NCBI RefSeq assembly: GCF_006349365.1
Contig: NZ_CP040899.1
Coordinates: 3,100,001 to 3,164,000, forward strand
Direction: 5' to 3'
Length of the DNA: 64,000 bases
Source of the DNA: Georgenia wutianyii
Lineage (GTDB): Bacteria > Actinomycetota > Actinomycetes > Actinomycetales > Actinomycetaceae
A program made the translations under genes and the position numbers. The stretch's first letter is position 1; every line of letters begins with the position of its first letter. Under the pieces are notes generated by a model. That model saw only the letters and a program-made list of their open reading frames with translations. It ran no database searches and had not been told where the DNA came from. This document shows, piece after piece, positions 24,886 through 34,015 of this stretch.

Positions 24886-27798
24886 TCAGGGGCACGAGCG
24901 CGCGGCGTACGCCGCGCCCACGGTCCCGCCGTCGGCCGTGCTCACCGACACCACGCCGGCCGGCACCGCCTGCTGTCGCGTGCTGAAGGTGAGGGACACC
25001 GTCCGGTCCGGACCGACCGTCACCGTCCGGGTGCCGAAGGCCGAGGAGACCCCGACCTCCACCGGCTCGGTGGAGGGGTTGGTCACCCGGGCCGTCTCCA
25101 CGACCCGCCCGACGACGCACCTCGTGCCCGCCTCCACCGTGACGGCGGGGGCGGGGGCGGCGAGGACCGTGACAGTCGCCTCCACCGGCATGCGCGAGTC
25201 GTCCTGGGCCACGCCGCGCACGGTGAAGGTGCCCGGGGCGGCGTAGTCGGCAGGGTCGACGGGCGCCCACGCGACGTCGACCGTCCGGGTCGAGCCGTCG
25301 GCCATGGTGAGCGCGGCCTGCCCGAGCTCGGGTGCCGTCCCCACCGGGGTGGTGACGTCGATGGCCCCGACCGAGGCGACGGCGATGTCCGGGGCGTAGG
25401 CCTCCAGGACCCGCTGGTACTCCGCCCGGGTCACCGGGATGACGGTGCCGTGACGGGGCTTGCCGCCGTCGGAGTTCTGCGGGAGGTTCTCCCGCAGCAG
25501 GTGGCCCAGCGGCTGCCAGGCACCGGCGCCGAGGTCGTCGGTGCCGAACGGGATGTAGTGGTTCGGTCCGCCGTGGTAGCTCGGCTGGTCGATGAACAGG
25601 AACCAGTCCAGGCCGTTGACGTCGCCCTCGTTCGCGGGGAAGACGCTCGCGCCCTCGCCGCTGGTGAAGGTGCGACCGGTCTCGCCGTTGGGCAGCCCGG
25701 TGGCGACACGCTCCTGGACGAGCGTCCACTCCTCGGCCGGGCCGGTCCGTCCGGGCAGTGAGCCGCTGACGGTGGCGAGGAGGTCGGTGGAGACCTCGTG
25801 GCGGATCGTCATGTCCGCCTCGTCCTTGGTGAAGCGGTGGTAGGTGCCGTCGACGAGGGCGACCGTCGAGTCGATCATGCCGCGGCCCGCTCCGCGTCGG
25901 ACGTCGACCCACACCTGGGGCTCGGAGAAGGTGACGAAGTCGTCCGTCGTCGCGTACATCATCCGGTTGTAGGTGACGTCGGTGCGGTCGGCGGGGTCGG
26001 TGGTGTCGTAGAGGTTCGACGCCCAGAAGACGACGTAGGTGTCGAGCTCCTCGCTCCAGAACGCCTCCGGCGCCCACGTGTTGCCGGCGTACTCGGTGGA
26101 GACCTGGACGTGGCGCTGGTCGGACCAGGTGACCAGGTCGTCGGACTCCCACACCTCCATGTGCAGCGACCCGCTGATCTGGGCGGTGCGGAAACCTCCG
26201 GGCAGCCCGTCGATCTTGAGGTCGGTGGCGATCATGAAGAACCGGTCCCCCTCCGGCGACCGGATGATGAACGGGTCGCGCAGCCCGCCGGTGCCGAGCT
26301 CGGAGGTGAACAGCGGCTCACCGTCGTTGAGGGTGTTCCACGCGAGCGCGTCGTTGCCCCGTGAGGCGGCCAGGCTCACCCGCTCGGCGCCGGCGCCCTC
26401 GCCGGTGAAGAACGCCCAGACGTAGGCCTCGGTACCGGCGGACCCGCCGGGCATGGGCTGGAGGGTGAGGGTGAGGTCCCGGCTGCGGGTCACGTCACCG
26501 CTCCGCGCGGTCGCGGTGAGGACGACGTCGACCGCCTCGGCGCCCGCGGCGGGACGCTGGACGACGACGGTCCGGGAGCCGGCGGACACACCGTCCCTGA
26601 AGGAGACGTGCTCCTCGCCCTCGCGGACGGTCCAGCCGATGCTCGAGCCGAGGTCTCCCGAGGTGGGCACCGAGAGGTTGGTGCGGACGTTGGCGGCCCC
26701 GGGGACGGTGATCGCGGCGAGGTCGGTGGCGGCCTTCTCCTCGTCCGTGAGGTCCTGGGGGACGAGGACGGCGTAGCTCTCGGTGCGCGTGCTCTCCCCG
26801 ACGGTGAACGTCGCGGTGAGGGTGACGGTGGCGTCCCCCGCGCCGGGTGCCGGACGGGTGACCGTCGCCGTGGCGCCGTCGACCGTGATCGCGGGGTGGT
26901 CCGAGGCCCAGGAGAGCCGGGCGCCGTAGCTCGCCCCGGGCAGCGGGAAGCTCGCGGTCGCGGTGGTGGGGACCTCGACGGCGCCGACCGCCAGGTCCAG
27001 CGCCTCGCGAGCGAAGAGCTCGCCGACCTGGCCGGCGTCCAGGGCGGTGTCGTAGACCGCGTAGTCCAGGACGTCCCCGTCCCAGCCGGGGTCGTCGTAG
27101 GTGGAGCGCCCGATGTAGGCGACGAGCTGCTCCCCGAAGGACGCGACGTCCCGGGCGATGCTCACCTCGCGGATCGGGGCGCCGTTGACGTAGACCGTGA
27201 GGGTGCCGCGGGTCCCGTCGACGACGCTGGTGTACAAGGCGCCGCCCGCGGGGGTGCGCGCGCCGCTTGTCGCGGCGTTGGTCGCGCCCGGGCCGACCTC
27301 CGTGCCCCACGGGGCGCTGGGGGCGACAGAGTTCGTGACCACCGACTTCACGTAGCCGCTCGGGTTGCTCGGGTTGAGCAGCCAGTAGCCCGCGGAGTGC
27401 GTGGCTCCGGAGGCGACCGGGGCGCCGATGAAGGCGGCGGCGACGTTCGAGGGCCCGGAGCGGGGGGCGAGCCACGTCGAGATCGTGAGGTCCTTGCGCC
27501 CGACGAGGGCGGCCGTGGGGACCTCGACGTAGGGCGCCGAGCTCGCACTGCCGCCGGGCAGCGCGAGCAGGCCGTCGCGCAGCTGCGCACCCTCGCGCCG
27601 GACCGTGCCGTGGTGGCCGTTGCCGCTCTCGTCGGTGACCGTGGAGCCGCCCGCGTTGTCGAAGGTGTAGTGGATGACGGGGGCGGGCACGTCCGCGGCC
27701 GCGACGTCGGCGGCGGGCAGACCGGCGAGTGCGACCAGGCCGGCGGCGGCGACCGCGGCGGCCCGGCGCAGCGTGCGGCCGAGGGTGGGGTGCGACAT
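24886..27798 (-). CDS. Secreted GH43 glycoside hydrolase (single propeller), first gene of the GH43 operon
   Basis: A 970-residue exported protein. Signal peptide (TLRRAAAVAAAGLVALAGL, cleavage near DVAAA), LamG jelly roll (about 40-260), two aBig Ig domains, GH43 propeller (about 455-775), Big_4-type Ig domain and the C-terminal two-cysteine module ending AARSC plus one residue. Triad: D508 in LRDPF, D643 in MIDST, acid E715 in SGEGA. The propeller wording (GLRDPFIIRSPEGDRF, MIDSTV, RFTKDE) is nearly that of propeller B of the tandem-GH43 protein, so the two are recent paralogues. No Shine-Dalgarno sequence precedes the ATG at 27798, so the start is the least certain of the five. The operon is driven from the operator at 27903. 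Confidence 0.86.
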   Translation of the reverse strand: MSHPTLGRTLRRAAAVAAAGLVALAGLPAADVAAADVPAPVIHYTFDNAGGSTVTDESGNGHHGTVRREGAQLRDGLLALPGGSASSAPYVEVPTAALVGRKDLTISTWLAPRSGPSNVAAAFIGAPVASGATHSAGYWLLNPSNPSGYVKSVVTNSVAPSAPWGTEVGPGATNAATSGARTPAGGALYTSVVDGTRGTLTVYVNGAPIREVSIARDVASFGEQLVAYIGRSTYDDPGWDGDVLDYAVYDTALDAGQVGELFAREALDLAVGAVEVPTTATASFPLPGASYGARLSWASDHPAITVDGATATVTRPAPGAGDATVTLTATFTVGESTRTESYAVLVPQDLTDEEKAATDLAAITVPGAANVRTNLSVPTSGDLGSSIGWTVREGEEHVSFRDGVSAGSRTVVVQRPAAGAEAVDVVLTATARSGDVTRSRDLTLTLQPMPGGSAGTEAYVWAFFTGEGAGAERVSLAASRGNDALAWNTLNDGEPLFTSELGTGGLRDPFIIRSPEGDRFFMIATDLKIDGLPGGFRTAQISGSLHMEVWESDDLVTWSDQRHVQVSTEYAGNTWAPEAFWSEELDTYVVFWASNLYDTTDPADRTDVTYNRMMYATTDDFVTFSEPQVWVDVRRGAGRGMIDSTVALVDGTYHRFTKDEADMTIRHEVSTDLLATVSGSLPGRTGPAEEWTLVQERVATGLPNGETGRTFTSGEGASVFPANEGDVNGLDWFLFIDQPSYHGGPNHYIPFGTDDLGAGAWQPLGHLLRENLPQNSDGGKPRHGTVIPVTRAEYQRVLEAYAPDIAVASVGAIDVTTPVGTAPELGQAALTMADGSTRTVDVAWAPVDPADYAAPGTFTVRGVAQDDSRMPVEATVTVLAAPAPAVTVEAGTRCVVGRVVETARVTNPSTEPVEVGVSSAFGTRTVTVGPDRTVSLTFSTRQQAVPAGVVSVSTADGGTVGAAYAARSCP

Positions 27799-27900
27799 GA
27801 GGAGGACGCCTCGCTCTCTCGTGACGGCGGCGCCGGTCCGCTTCGCCGCGAGCCGGTCGGTGCGCCTGTCGGGCGTCCTCCGTTGGACGCCTCGGTGGTG

Positions 27901-27930
27901 ATGTTAGCGTGAACACCGCGGGGCGGACAA
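27901..27930 (-). promoter_or_regulatory. Promoter with LacI-type operator for the GH43 operon (site 7)
   Basis: In gene direction: -35-like TTGTCC (27930-27925), 18-nt spacer, -10 TAACAT (27906-27901). The operator GTTCACGCTAAC (27914-27903) overlaps the -10. The -35 lies inside the araA terminator hairpin. Confidence 0.75.
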
Positions 27931-27945
27931 GAGTCCGCCCCGCGG
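27916..27945 (-). terminator. Terminator of the arabinose transport/catabolism operon
   Basis: A perfect 13-bp stem (27916-27928 with 27933-27945) with a 4-nt loop lies 12 nt past the araA stop codon. It overlaps the -35 element of the next operon. Confidence 0.85.
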
Positions 27946-27957
27946 CGTCCGGGTCGG

Positions 27958-29466
27958 TCAGAAGCCCTCGGCGAGCCGGTAGTAGGCCTGGTTCCACCGC
28001 AGCTCGCGCGCGAACGTGCGGGTGTCGGTGGAGGAGTCGATGACGGCAAGCTCCATGCGGGCGATGTCCGCGAGGTCCTCGAAGACCTCGACCCCCAGCT
28101 GGGTCGTCATCACCGTGTGGTGGGCGGCTCCCGCGACGAGCCAGCACTCGGCGGACGTCGCGAAGGACGGCTCGGGCTGCCACACCGCACGGGCGACCGG
28201 GAGGTTGGGCAGCTCGGCGTCCGGGCCGACGACCTCGACGACGTTGGCGGTGAGACGGAAGCGGTCGCGCATGTCCGACATGGCGACGACGAGCCCGGGG
28301 CCACGGTCGGTGTCGAACACGAGGCGCACCGGGTCCTCCCGGTCGCCGATGCCCAGCGGGTGGATCTCCAGCCGCGGGCGCGCCGTCGTGAGCGAGGGGC
28401 AGATCTCGAGCATGTGCGCCCCGAGGATCTTCTCCTTGCCGGGCGTGAGCTCGTAGGTGTAGTCCTCCATGAGCGAGGCACCGCCGGGCAGGCCGTGGCC
28501 CATGACCTTGGCGAGCCGGACGAGGACCGCGGTCTTCCAGTCCCCCTCGGCGCCGAACCCGTACCCCTCGGCCATGAGCCGCTGGACGGCGAGGCCCGGG
28601 AGCTGGCGCAGCCCGCCGAGGTCCTGGAAGTTCGTCGTGAAGGCCCCGAACCCGCCCTCCTCGAGGAAGGAGCGCAGGCCGAGCTCGATGCGCGCCCCGT
28701 ACCGCAGCGACTCGCGGCGGGCGCCGTCGGGCCCGAGCTCGGGCGCGACGTCGTAGGTGGCGTCGTACTCCGCGACGAGCGCGTCGACGTCCGTCTCGCT
28801 CGCGGCGTCGACCCGCTCGACGAGCTCGTTCACGCCCCACGTGTTGGTCGAGACCCCGAGCCGGTGCTCGGCCTCGGTCTTGTCCCCCTCGGTGACGGCG
28901 ACGTCGCGCATGTTGTCCCCGAACCGGGCCACCTTGAGCCGGTGTGCCTCGGCCCACCCGGTGGCGGCGCGCGCCCAGGTGGCGACCTTGCCGTGGACGA
29001 CCGGGTCGGTGGCGTGGCCGACGACCGTCTTGCGCGGGACGCCGAGCCGGGTGGCGATGTAGGCGAACTCCCGGTCGCCGTGCGCCGCCTGGTTGAGGTT
29101 CATGAAGTCCATGTCGAGCTCGGCCCACGGCAGCGCGACGTTGGCCTGGGTGTGGAGGTGGAGCAGCGGCTTGCGCAGCGCGTCCAGGCCCAGGATCCAG
29201 GCCTTGGCCGGGGAGAAGGTGTGCATCCACGTGATGACGCCGACGCACGCGTCGTCGGCGTTCGCCTCGAGCGCGACCCGCCGGATCCCCTCCCGCTCCT
29301 TGAGCACCGGCTTCCACACGATCCTGACCGGGATGTCGGCGGCACCGTCGAGCGCGTCCACGATCGCCCTGGACTGCTCGGCGACCTGGACGAGCACGTC
29401 CTCGCCGTAGAGGTCCTGGCTGCCGGTGAGGAACCAGATCTCGCGCGTCTCGAACGGGTTGTTCAT
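27958..29466 (-). CDS. araA: L-arabinose isomerase
   Basis: A 502-residue protein, the normal AraA length, converting L-arabinose to L-ribulose in the cytosol. Family hallmarks: [17 protein letters not shown] at the N terminus, [74 protein letters not shown] [15 protein letters not shown] and LMEDYTYEL. The metal-binding Glu and His residues lie in those motifs. Its ATG overlaps the TGA of araD (ATGA), with GAAGGA upstream, so translation is coupled. It is the last gene of a six-gene leftward operon. Confidence 0.97.
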   Translation of the reverse strand: MNNPFETREIWFLTGSQDLYGEDVLVQVAEQSRAIVDALDGAADIPVRIVWKPVLKEREGIRRVALEANADDACVGVITWMHTFSPAKAWILGLDALRKPLLHLHTQANVALPWAELDMDFMNLNQAAHGDREFAYIATRLGVPRKTVVGHATDPVVHGKVATWARAATGWAEAHRLKVARFGDNMRDVAVTEGDKTEAEHRLGVSTNTWGVNELVERVDAASETDVDALVAEYDATYDVAPELGPDGARRESLRYGARIELGLRSFLEEGGFGAFTTNFQDLGGLRQLPGLAVQRLMAEGYGFGAEGDWKTAVLVRLAKVMGHGLPGGASLMEDYTYELTPGKEKILGAHMLEICPSLTTARPRLEIHPLGIGDREDPVRLVFDTDRGPGLVVAMSDMRDRFRLTANVVEVVGPDAELPNLPVARAVWQPEPSFATSAECWLVAGAAHHTVMTTQLGVEVFEDLADIARMELAVIDSSTDTRTFARELRWNQAYYRLAEGF

Positions 29467-30191
29467 CGTGATCCTTCGTTTCCGGGCGCGACGCCCTGTC
29501 CGTAGACGTTCTGGTAGCGGTCGTAGAGCGAGTCGATGTACCGCTGGTCGATCGGGAGCGGCTCGCCCAGCTGGCGCGCGACGTGGACGGCGCGCGCCAC
29601 CTCCTCGACCATGACGGCGGCCTTGACGGCGGCGCGGGCGTCCTTGCCGACGGTGAACGGCCCGTGGTTGCGCATGAGGACGGCCGGTGACCGGCTGCCC
29701 GCGAGCGTCTCGACGATCCCCCGGCCGATGGAGTCGTCCCCGATGATCGCGAACGGCCCGACCGGCACCGGCCCGCCGAACTCGTCGGCCATCATCGTGA
29801 GCACGCAGGGGATCTCCTCCCCGCGCGCCGCCCACGCCGTGGCGTAGGTGGAGTGGGTGTGCACGACGCCGCCGACGTCCGGCCGGTGCCGGTAGACGTA
29901 GGCGTGCGCCGCGGTGTCGGAGGAGGGCACGAGCCTCGCCGGGGTGCCGTCGTCGGGCACCTTCTCCCCGTCGAGCGTGCACACGACCATGACGTCGGGC
30001 GAGAGCTCGTCGTAGGACACCCCGGAGGGCTTGATGACGAAGAGGTCCGCGCCGGGCACCCGCTCGGACACGTTCCCCGCCGTCCACACGACGAGCCCGT
30101 TGCGCGGCAGCTCGGCGTGCAGGTCGCTCACCCGCTGCCGTGTGCGCTCGACGGCCGCGCGGGTCGCCTCGCTCTGGTCACTCAGTCTCAT
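29463..30191 (-). CDS. araD: L-ribulose-5-phosphate 4-epimerase
   Basis: A 242-residue class II aldolase-fold enzyme that turns L-ribulose 5-phosphate into D-xylulose 5-phosphate for the pentose phosphate pathway. The motifs GNVSERVPG and [10 protein letters not shown] hold the phosphate-binding residues, [10 protein letters not shown] supplies two zinc-binding histidines and RNHGPFTVG the third. The gene lies 87 nt after the second permease gene and overlaps araA by 4 nt. Confidence 0.94.
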   Translation of the reverse strand: MRLSDQSEATRAAVERTRQRVSDLHAELPRNGLVVWTAGNVSERVPGADLFVIKPSGVSYDELSPDVMVVCTLDGEKVPDDGTPARLVPSSDTAAHAYVYRHRPDVGGVVHTHSTYATAWAARGEEIPCVLTMMADEFGGPVPVGPFAIIGDDSIGRGIVETLAGSRSPAVLMRNHGPFTVGKDARAAVKAAVMVEEVARAVHVARQLGEPLPIDQRYIDSLYDRYQNVYGQGVAPGNEGSR

Positions 30192-30278
30192 ACCGCTGTC
30201 CTCCTGCTGAAGTGCGCCGGCGGACCCCGTCGGCCCCGGCGCCCCACCCCGACGGTGACGATGGACGATCGGCGGTCG

Positions 30279-31343
30279 CTACAGGTCGGACCGCCTCATG
30301 GTGACGCCGCGCTGGAGGAGGACGAAGACGAGGAGGATGGCGCCGGTGATCACCGTCGTCATCTCGGGGTTGATCCCGCCGTCGCGCACGATCAGCACGT
30401 TCATCAGGCCCAGGACGAGCGCCCCGACGGCCGAGCCGAGCACGTAGCCGGCACCTCCGGTGAGGAGCGTCCCGCCGATGACGACCGCGGCGATCGCGTC
30501 GAGCTCCCACCCGGTGCCGGTGATGTTCTGGGCGATGCCCAGGCGGGAGGTGTAGACGACCGCGGCCACCCCGGCCAGGCCACCGCTGACCATGTAGACC
30601 ATGAGCTTGGTGGAGCGCACCGGCAGTCCCATGAGGGAGGCGGCGTTCTCCGAGCCGCCGATCGCGTAGGTGGTGCGCCCGCGCCGGGTGCGGTGGAGGA
30701 CGAAGAAGCCGCCGAGGAGCACGACGACGGCGATGATCCCGCCGGCAGTCAGCTCCAGGTCGTTGACCCCGGGGCCGTCGACGAGGGTGATCCGCCGGGA
30801 GAGGAGGCGGATCGGGGAGTCGTCGGCCAGCCGCTCCGGGGTCGTGCTGAGCATCGAGGCCAGGCCCCGTCCGAGGAACATCGTCGCGAGCGTGGCGATG
30901 AACGGCTGGACGTTGAAGAACTCGATGAGGGTGCCGGCGACGAGGCCGAAGAGCAGCCCGATGGCGACCATGACGACCATGACCAGCCAGGGGTTCCACC
31001 CGGCGTTGGCGAGCATGACGCCGGCGACGCTGGAGAACGCGATGACCGCGCCGACGGACAGGTCGATCCCGCCGGTGAGGATCACGAACGTCATCCCCAC
31101 GGCGATGATGATGAGGTGCGCGTTGTTGATGAGGAGGTTGGACAGCGTGTTGGACTGGAAGATGCCCCCGTAGGACACCTCGCCGAAGACGAGCATGGCG
31201 ACGAACAGGACGATCGCCGCGGCTGTGGGCATGGCCGAGGGGTTGACCTGGAGGAGCCGGGCGCGGAGCGCGCCCCAGCGACGGCGCTGGGCGTCCTGGT
31301 GCTCGACGGTCTCGGCCACGGCGGCGGTGTGGTCGCTTCGCAT
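30279..31343 (-). CDS. Sugar ABC transporter permease, YjfF-like
   Basis: A 354-residue inner-membrane permease of the ribose/galactofuranose (CUT2) type with about ten hydrophobic segments. AVGMTFVILTGGIDLSVGAV near residue 82, NVQPFIATLATMFLGRG and the late GGTLLTGGAGYVLGS match this permease family and resemble YjfF of the galactofuranose importer. It starts one base after the stop of the other permease (TGAGATG). The two permeases should form a heterodimer. Confidence 0.88.
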   Translation of the reverse strand: MRSDHTAAVAETVEHQDAQRRRWGALRARLLQVNPSAMPTAAAIVLFVAMLVFGEVSYGGIFQSNTLSNLLINNAHLIIIAVGMTFVILTGGIDLSVGAVIAFSSVAGVMLANAGWNPWLVMVVMVAIGLLFGLVAGTLIEFFNVQPFIATLATMFLGRGLASMLSTTPERLADDSPIRLLSRRITLVDGPGVNDLELTAGGIIAVVVLLGGFFVLHRTRRGRTTYAIGGSENAASLMGLPVRSTKLMVYMVSGGLAGVAAVVYTSRLGIAQNITGTGWELDAIAAVVIGGTLLTGGAGYVLGSAVGALVLGLMNVLIVRDGGINPEMTTVITGAILLVFVLLQRGVTMRRSDL

Positions 31344-31344
31344 C

Positions 31345-32391
31345 TCAGGCCACCCCTTCCTTCGCGCGGGTCGCGGGCACGCGACGGCGTGAGGAGACGT
31401 ACCCGCGCACTCGCTCGGACTGGATCAGGCAGATGACGATGATGACGACCGCCTTGAACGCGGGGGTCGCCGAGGACGGCACCCCGAGGAACACGACCGT
31501 CTTGTTCAGGGTCGCGATGAGGAACGCGCCGGCCACCGCGCCGGTGAGGGAGAACTTGCCGCCGGCGAGCGCCGTGCCGCCGATGACGACGGCGAGGATG
31601 GCGTCCATCTCCATCGCCGAGCCCGTCTGGGACACGTCGACGGTCATCACCGTGGACACCGTGAACAGGCCGGCGATCCCGGCGAGCAGGCCGCTCACGG
31701 AGTAGACCGTGATGAGCAGGCCGCGCGGCTTGATGCCGACCATGCGGCTGGCCCTGGCGTTGATGCCGATGGACTCGATCATGAGGCCGAGCGCGGTGCG
31801 CCGGACGACGAGCCCGACGACGAGGACGACGGCGAGGGCGAGGAGGATGACGACGGGGAAGCCGAGGACGTGCCCGTTGGCGATCCAGCGGAACGTCTCG
31901 TTGCGCGCCGTCGTGTTCTGGCCCGAGGTGATGACCTTGGCGATGCCTCGGCCGGCGAGCATCATGACGAGCGTCGTGATGAAGGGTTGCAGCCCGACGA
32001 CCGCGACGAGCAGCCCGTTGACCACCCCGATCACCGTGCTCACGAGCAGGGCGAGGAGGATCGCGGTGAAGGCGGCGGAGGGCGCGCCGTCCGCCGAGCT
32101 GAGCAGCTCCATGGACACCGCACCGGACACCGCCATGACGGAGCCGACGGACAGGTCGATGCCGCTGGTGGAGATCACCAGGCACATGCCGACGGCGATC
32201 ATGAGGATCGGCGCGGCGTTGCGCAGGATGTCGAGCAGGTTGCCCGAGAGGTTCTCCGTCACCGGGTTGACCGCGACGGCGAGGTAGCCCGGGTCCCGCA
32301 CGAGGTTGACGGCGAGGAGGATGAGGATCGCGACGACCGCCCAGATGTAGCGGGCCGCGAGCGCCCTGCGGGCCAGGTCACGGACGTTCAC
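31345..32391 (-). CDS. Sugar ABC transporter permease, YtfT-like
   Basis: A 348-residue CUT2-type permease with about ten membrane segments. Motifs: AVGMCLVISTSGIDLSVGSV, GLQPFITTLVMMLAGRGIAK and GGTALAGGKFSLTGAVAG. Two different permeases with one double ATPase is the gene plan of the YtfQRT-YjfF galactofuranose system. Its ATG overlaps the TGA of the ATPase gene by 4 nt, so the subunits are translationally coupled. Confidence 0.88.
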   Translation of the reverse strand: MNVRDLARRALAARYIWAVVAILILLAVNLVRDPGYLAVAVNPVTENLSGNLLDILRNAAPILMIAVGMCLVISTSGIDLSVGSVMAVSGAVSMELLSSADGAPSAAFTAILLALLVSTVIGVVNGLLVAVVGLQPFITTLVMMLAGRGIAKVITSGQNTTARNETFRWIANGHVLGFPVVILLALAVVLVVGLVVRRTALGLMIESIGINARASRMVGIKPRGLLITVYSVSGLLAGIAGLFTVSTVMTVDVSQTGSAMEMDAILAVVIGGTALAGGKFSLTGAVAGAFLIATLNKTVVFLGVPSSATPAFKAVVIIVICLIQSERVRGYVSSRRRVPATRAKEGVA

Positions 32392-33929
32392 GACGCCACC
32401 TCTTCCACTACGGCGCCGTGGTCGGCGATGATCCCCACGATGGTCTGGGAGGTGACGTCGGGACCGTTCTCGATCTCGGCGATCTTCTCCCGGTCCTTGA
32501 GCACGAGGATGCGCTCGCAGATGCGCACCACCTCGTCGAGCTCGGAGGAGATGAACAGGACGGCGACGCCCTCGTCGGCGAGCTTGAGGACCGTCTCCTG
32601 GATGTCCGCCTTGGCCCCGATGTCGATGCCGCGGGTGGGCTCGTCGAGGATGAGGATCTCCGGCTCGGTGGCCAGCCAGCGCCCGAGGAGCACCTTCTGC
32701 TGGTTGCCGCCGGAGAGGTTCTTGATGAGGCGCTCGGGGTCGGCGGGCCGCACGCCCAGCTCCTCGATGTACTTGGCGACGATCCGGTCCTGCTCCTTGC
32801 GGGGCAGCGGACGCATCCAGCCACGCTTCGCCTGGACGGCGAGCACGAGGTTCTCGCGGACGGTGAGGTCGCCGATGATGCCCTCGTCGCGTCGGTTCTC
32901 CGTGGAGAAGGCGATCCGCTGATCGAGCGCGGCGACCGGGGAGCCGAGCGTCGTCCTCTTCCCGCGCAGCGTGATGGTCCCGGTGTCGGCCTTGTCGGCG
33001 CCGTAGAGCAGCCGGGCGAGCTCGGTGCGGCCCGAGCCGAGGAGGCCGGCCAGTCCGACGACCGCCCCGCGCTGCAGGCTGATGTCCGTCGGCATGATCG
33101 AGCCCTTGCGACCCAGCCCCTCGGCGTCGAGGATCGTCGCCTCGTGCCGCTGGGCGCTGCTCGCCTGGGCGGTCATGTCGATCGAGCGGAACGCCTCGAG
33201 CTCCTTGCCGATCATCTTGGAGATGAGGACGGAGCGGGGAAGGTCCGCCGGGTACTCCCCCTCGAACTGCCCGTTGCGCAGCACGGTGAGCCGGTCGCTG
33301 ATCGCGTAGACCTGCTCGAGGAAGTGGGAGACGAAGAGGATGGCCACGCCCTCGTCGCGCAGTCGGCGCAGGATGACGAAGAGGCTCTCGACCTCCTTGG
33401 CGTCGAGGCTGGAGGTCGGCTCGTCCAGGACGAGCACCCGCGGCTCGATGACCATGGCCCGGGCGATCGCGATGAGCTGCTGGACGGCGAGGGAGAGGCT
33501 GGCGAGCGGCTTGGTCGGGTCGAGCCCTTCGAGGCCGAGCCGGGCGAGCTGCTCGAGCGCGACCTTGTTGGTCGCCTTCCAGTTGACGCCGAACCGGCCC
33601 CGGACCTCGTGGCCGAGCATGACGTTCTCACCGATGGTGAGGTTCGTGCAGAGGTTGATCTCCTGGTACACGGTCGCGATGCCGGCCTTCTCGGCGTCGG
33701 ACGTGCCGGAGAAGTGCTGGGGCTCACCGGCCACGGTGATCGACCCGGAGTCGATCCGGTAGACGCCGGTGAGGGCCTTGATGAGGGTCGACTTGCCGGC
33801 GCCGTTCTCCCCCATGAGCGAGTGGATCTCGCCGGGGAACAGCCGGAAGTCGACGGCGTCGAGCGCCTTCACCCCGGGGAACTCGATCGAGATGTCTCTC
33901 ATCTCGACGATCGGTGCACGTTCAGACAT
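32388..33929 (-). CDS. Sugar ABC transporter ATP-binding protein, YtfR-like double ATPase
   Basis: A 513-residue protein with two fused nucleotide-binding domains of the RbsA/YtfR type. NBD1 has Walker A GENGAGKST, an atypical signature SLAVQQL and Walker B VLVLDEPTSSLD. NBD2 has a degenerate Walker A region GLLGSGRTEL, the canonical signature LSGGNQQK and ILILDEPTRGID. The asymmetry between halves is normal for this family. It energises the two permeases next to it and receives sugar from the lipoprotein encoded upstream. Confidence 0.92.
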   Translation of the reverse strand: MSERAPIVEMRDISIEFPGVKALDAVDFRLFPGEIHSLMGENGAGKSTLIKALTGVYRIDSGSITVAGEPQHFSGTSDAEKAGIATVYQEINLCTNLTIGENVMLGHEVRGRFGVNWKATNKVALEQLARLGLEGLDPTKPLASLSLAVQQLIAIARAMVIEPRVLVLDEPTSSLDAKEVESLFVILRRLRDEGVAILFVSHFLEQVYAISDRLTVLRNGQFEGEYPADLPRSVLISKMIGKELEAFRSIDMTAQASSAQRHEATILDAEGLGRKGSIMPTDISLQRGAVVGLAGLLGSGRTELARLLYGADKADTGTITLRGKRTTLGSPVAALDQRIAFSTENRRDEGIIGDLTVRENLVLAVQAKRGWMRPLPRKEQDRIVAKYIEELGVRPADPERLIKNLSGGNQQKVLLGRWLATEPEILILDEPTRGIDIGAKADIQETVLKLADEGVAVLFISSELDEVVRICERILVLKDREKIAEIENGPDVTSQTIVGIIADHGAVVEEVAS

Positions 33930-34015
33930 CGGCTTTCCATCGCGCTAGGGGGTTCGGAGGGACGGGCAGCCGCGGTGCAGGGGACGGACCCGTCCCCCGC
34001 ACCGCGGCGCGCGGG

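Noticed and set aside
20513..25246. A 1577-codon open frame on the plus strand opposite the GH43 operon
   Set aside because: A typical high-GC shadow frame: antisense to well-supported hydrolases, very rich in Arg, Gly, Val and Asp, with no recognisable domain.
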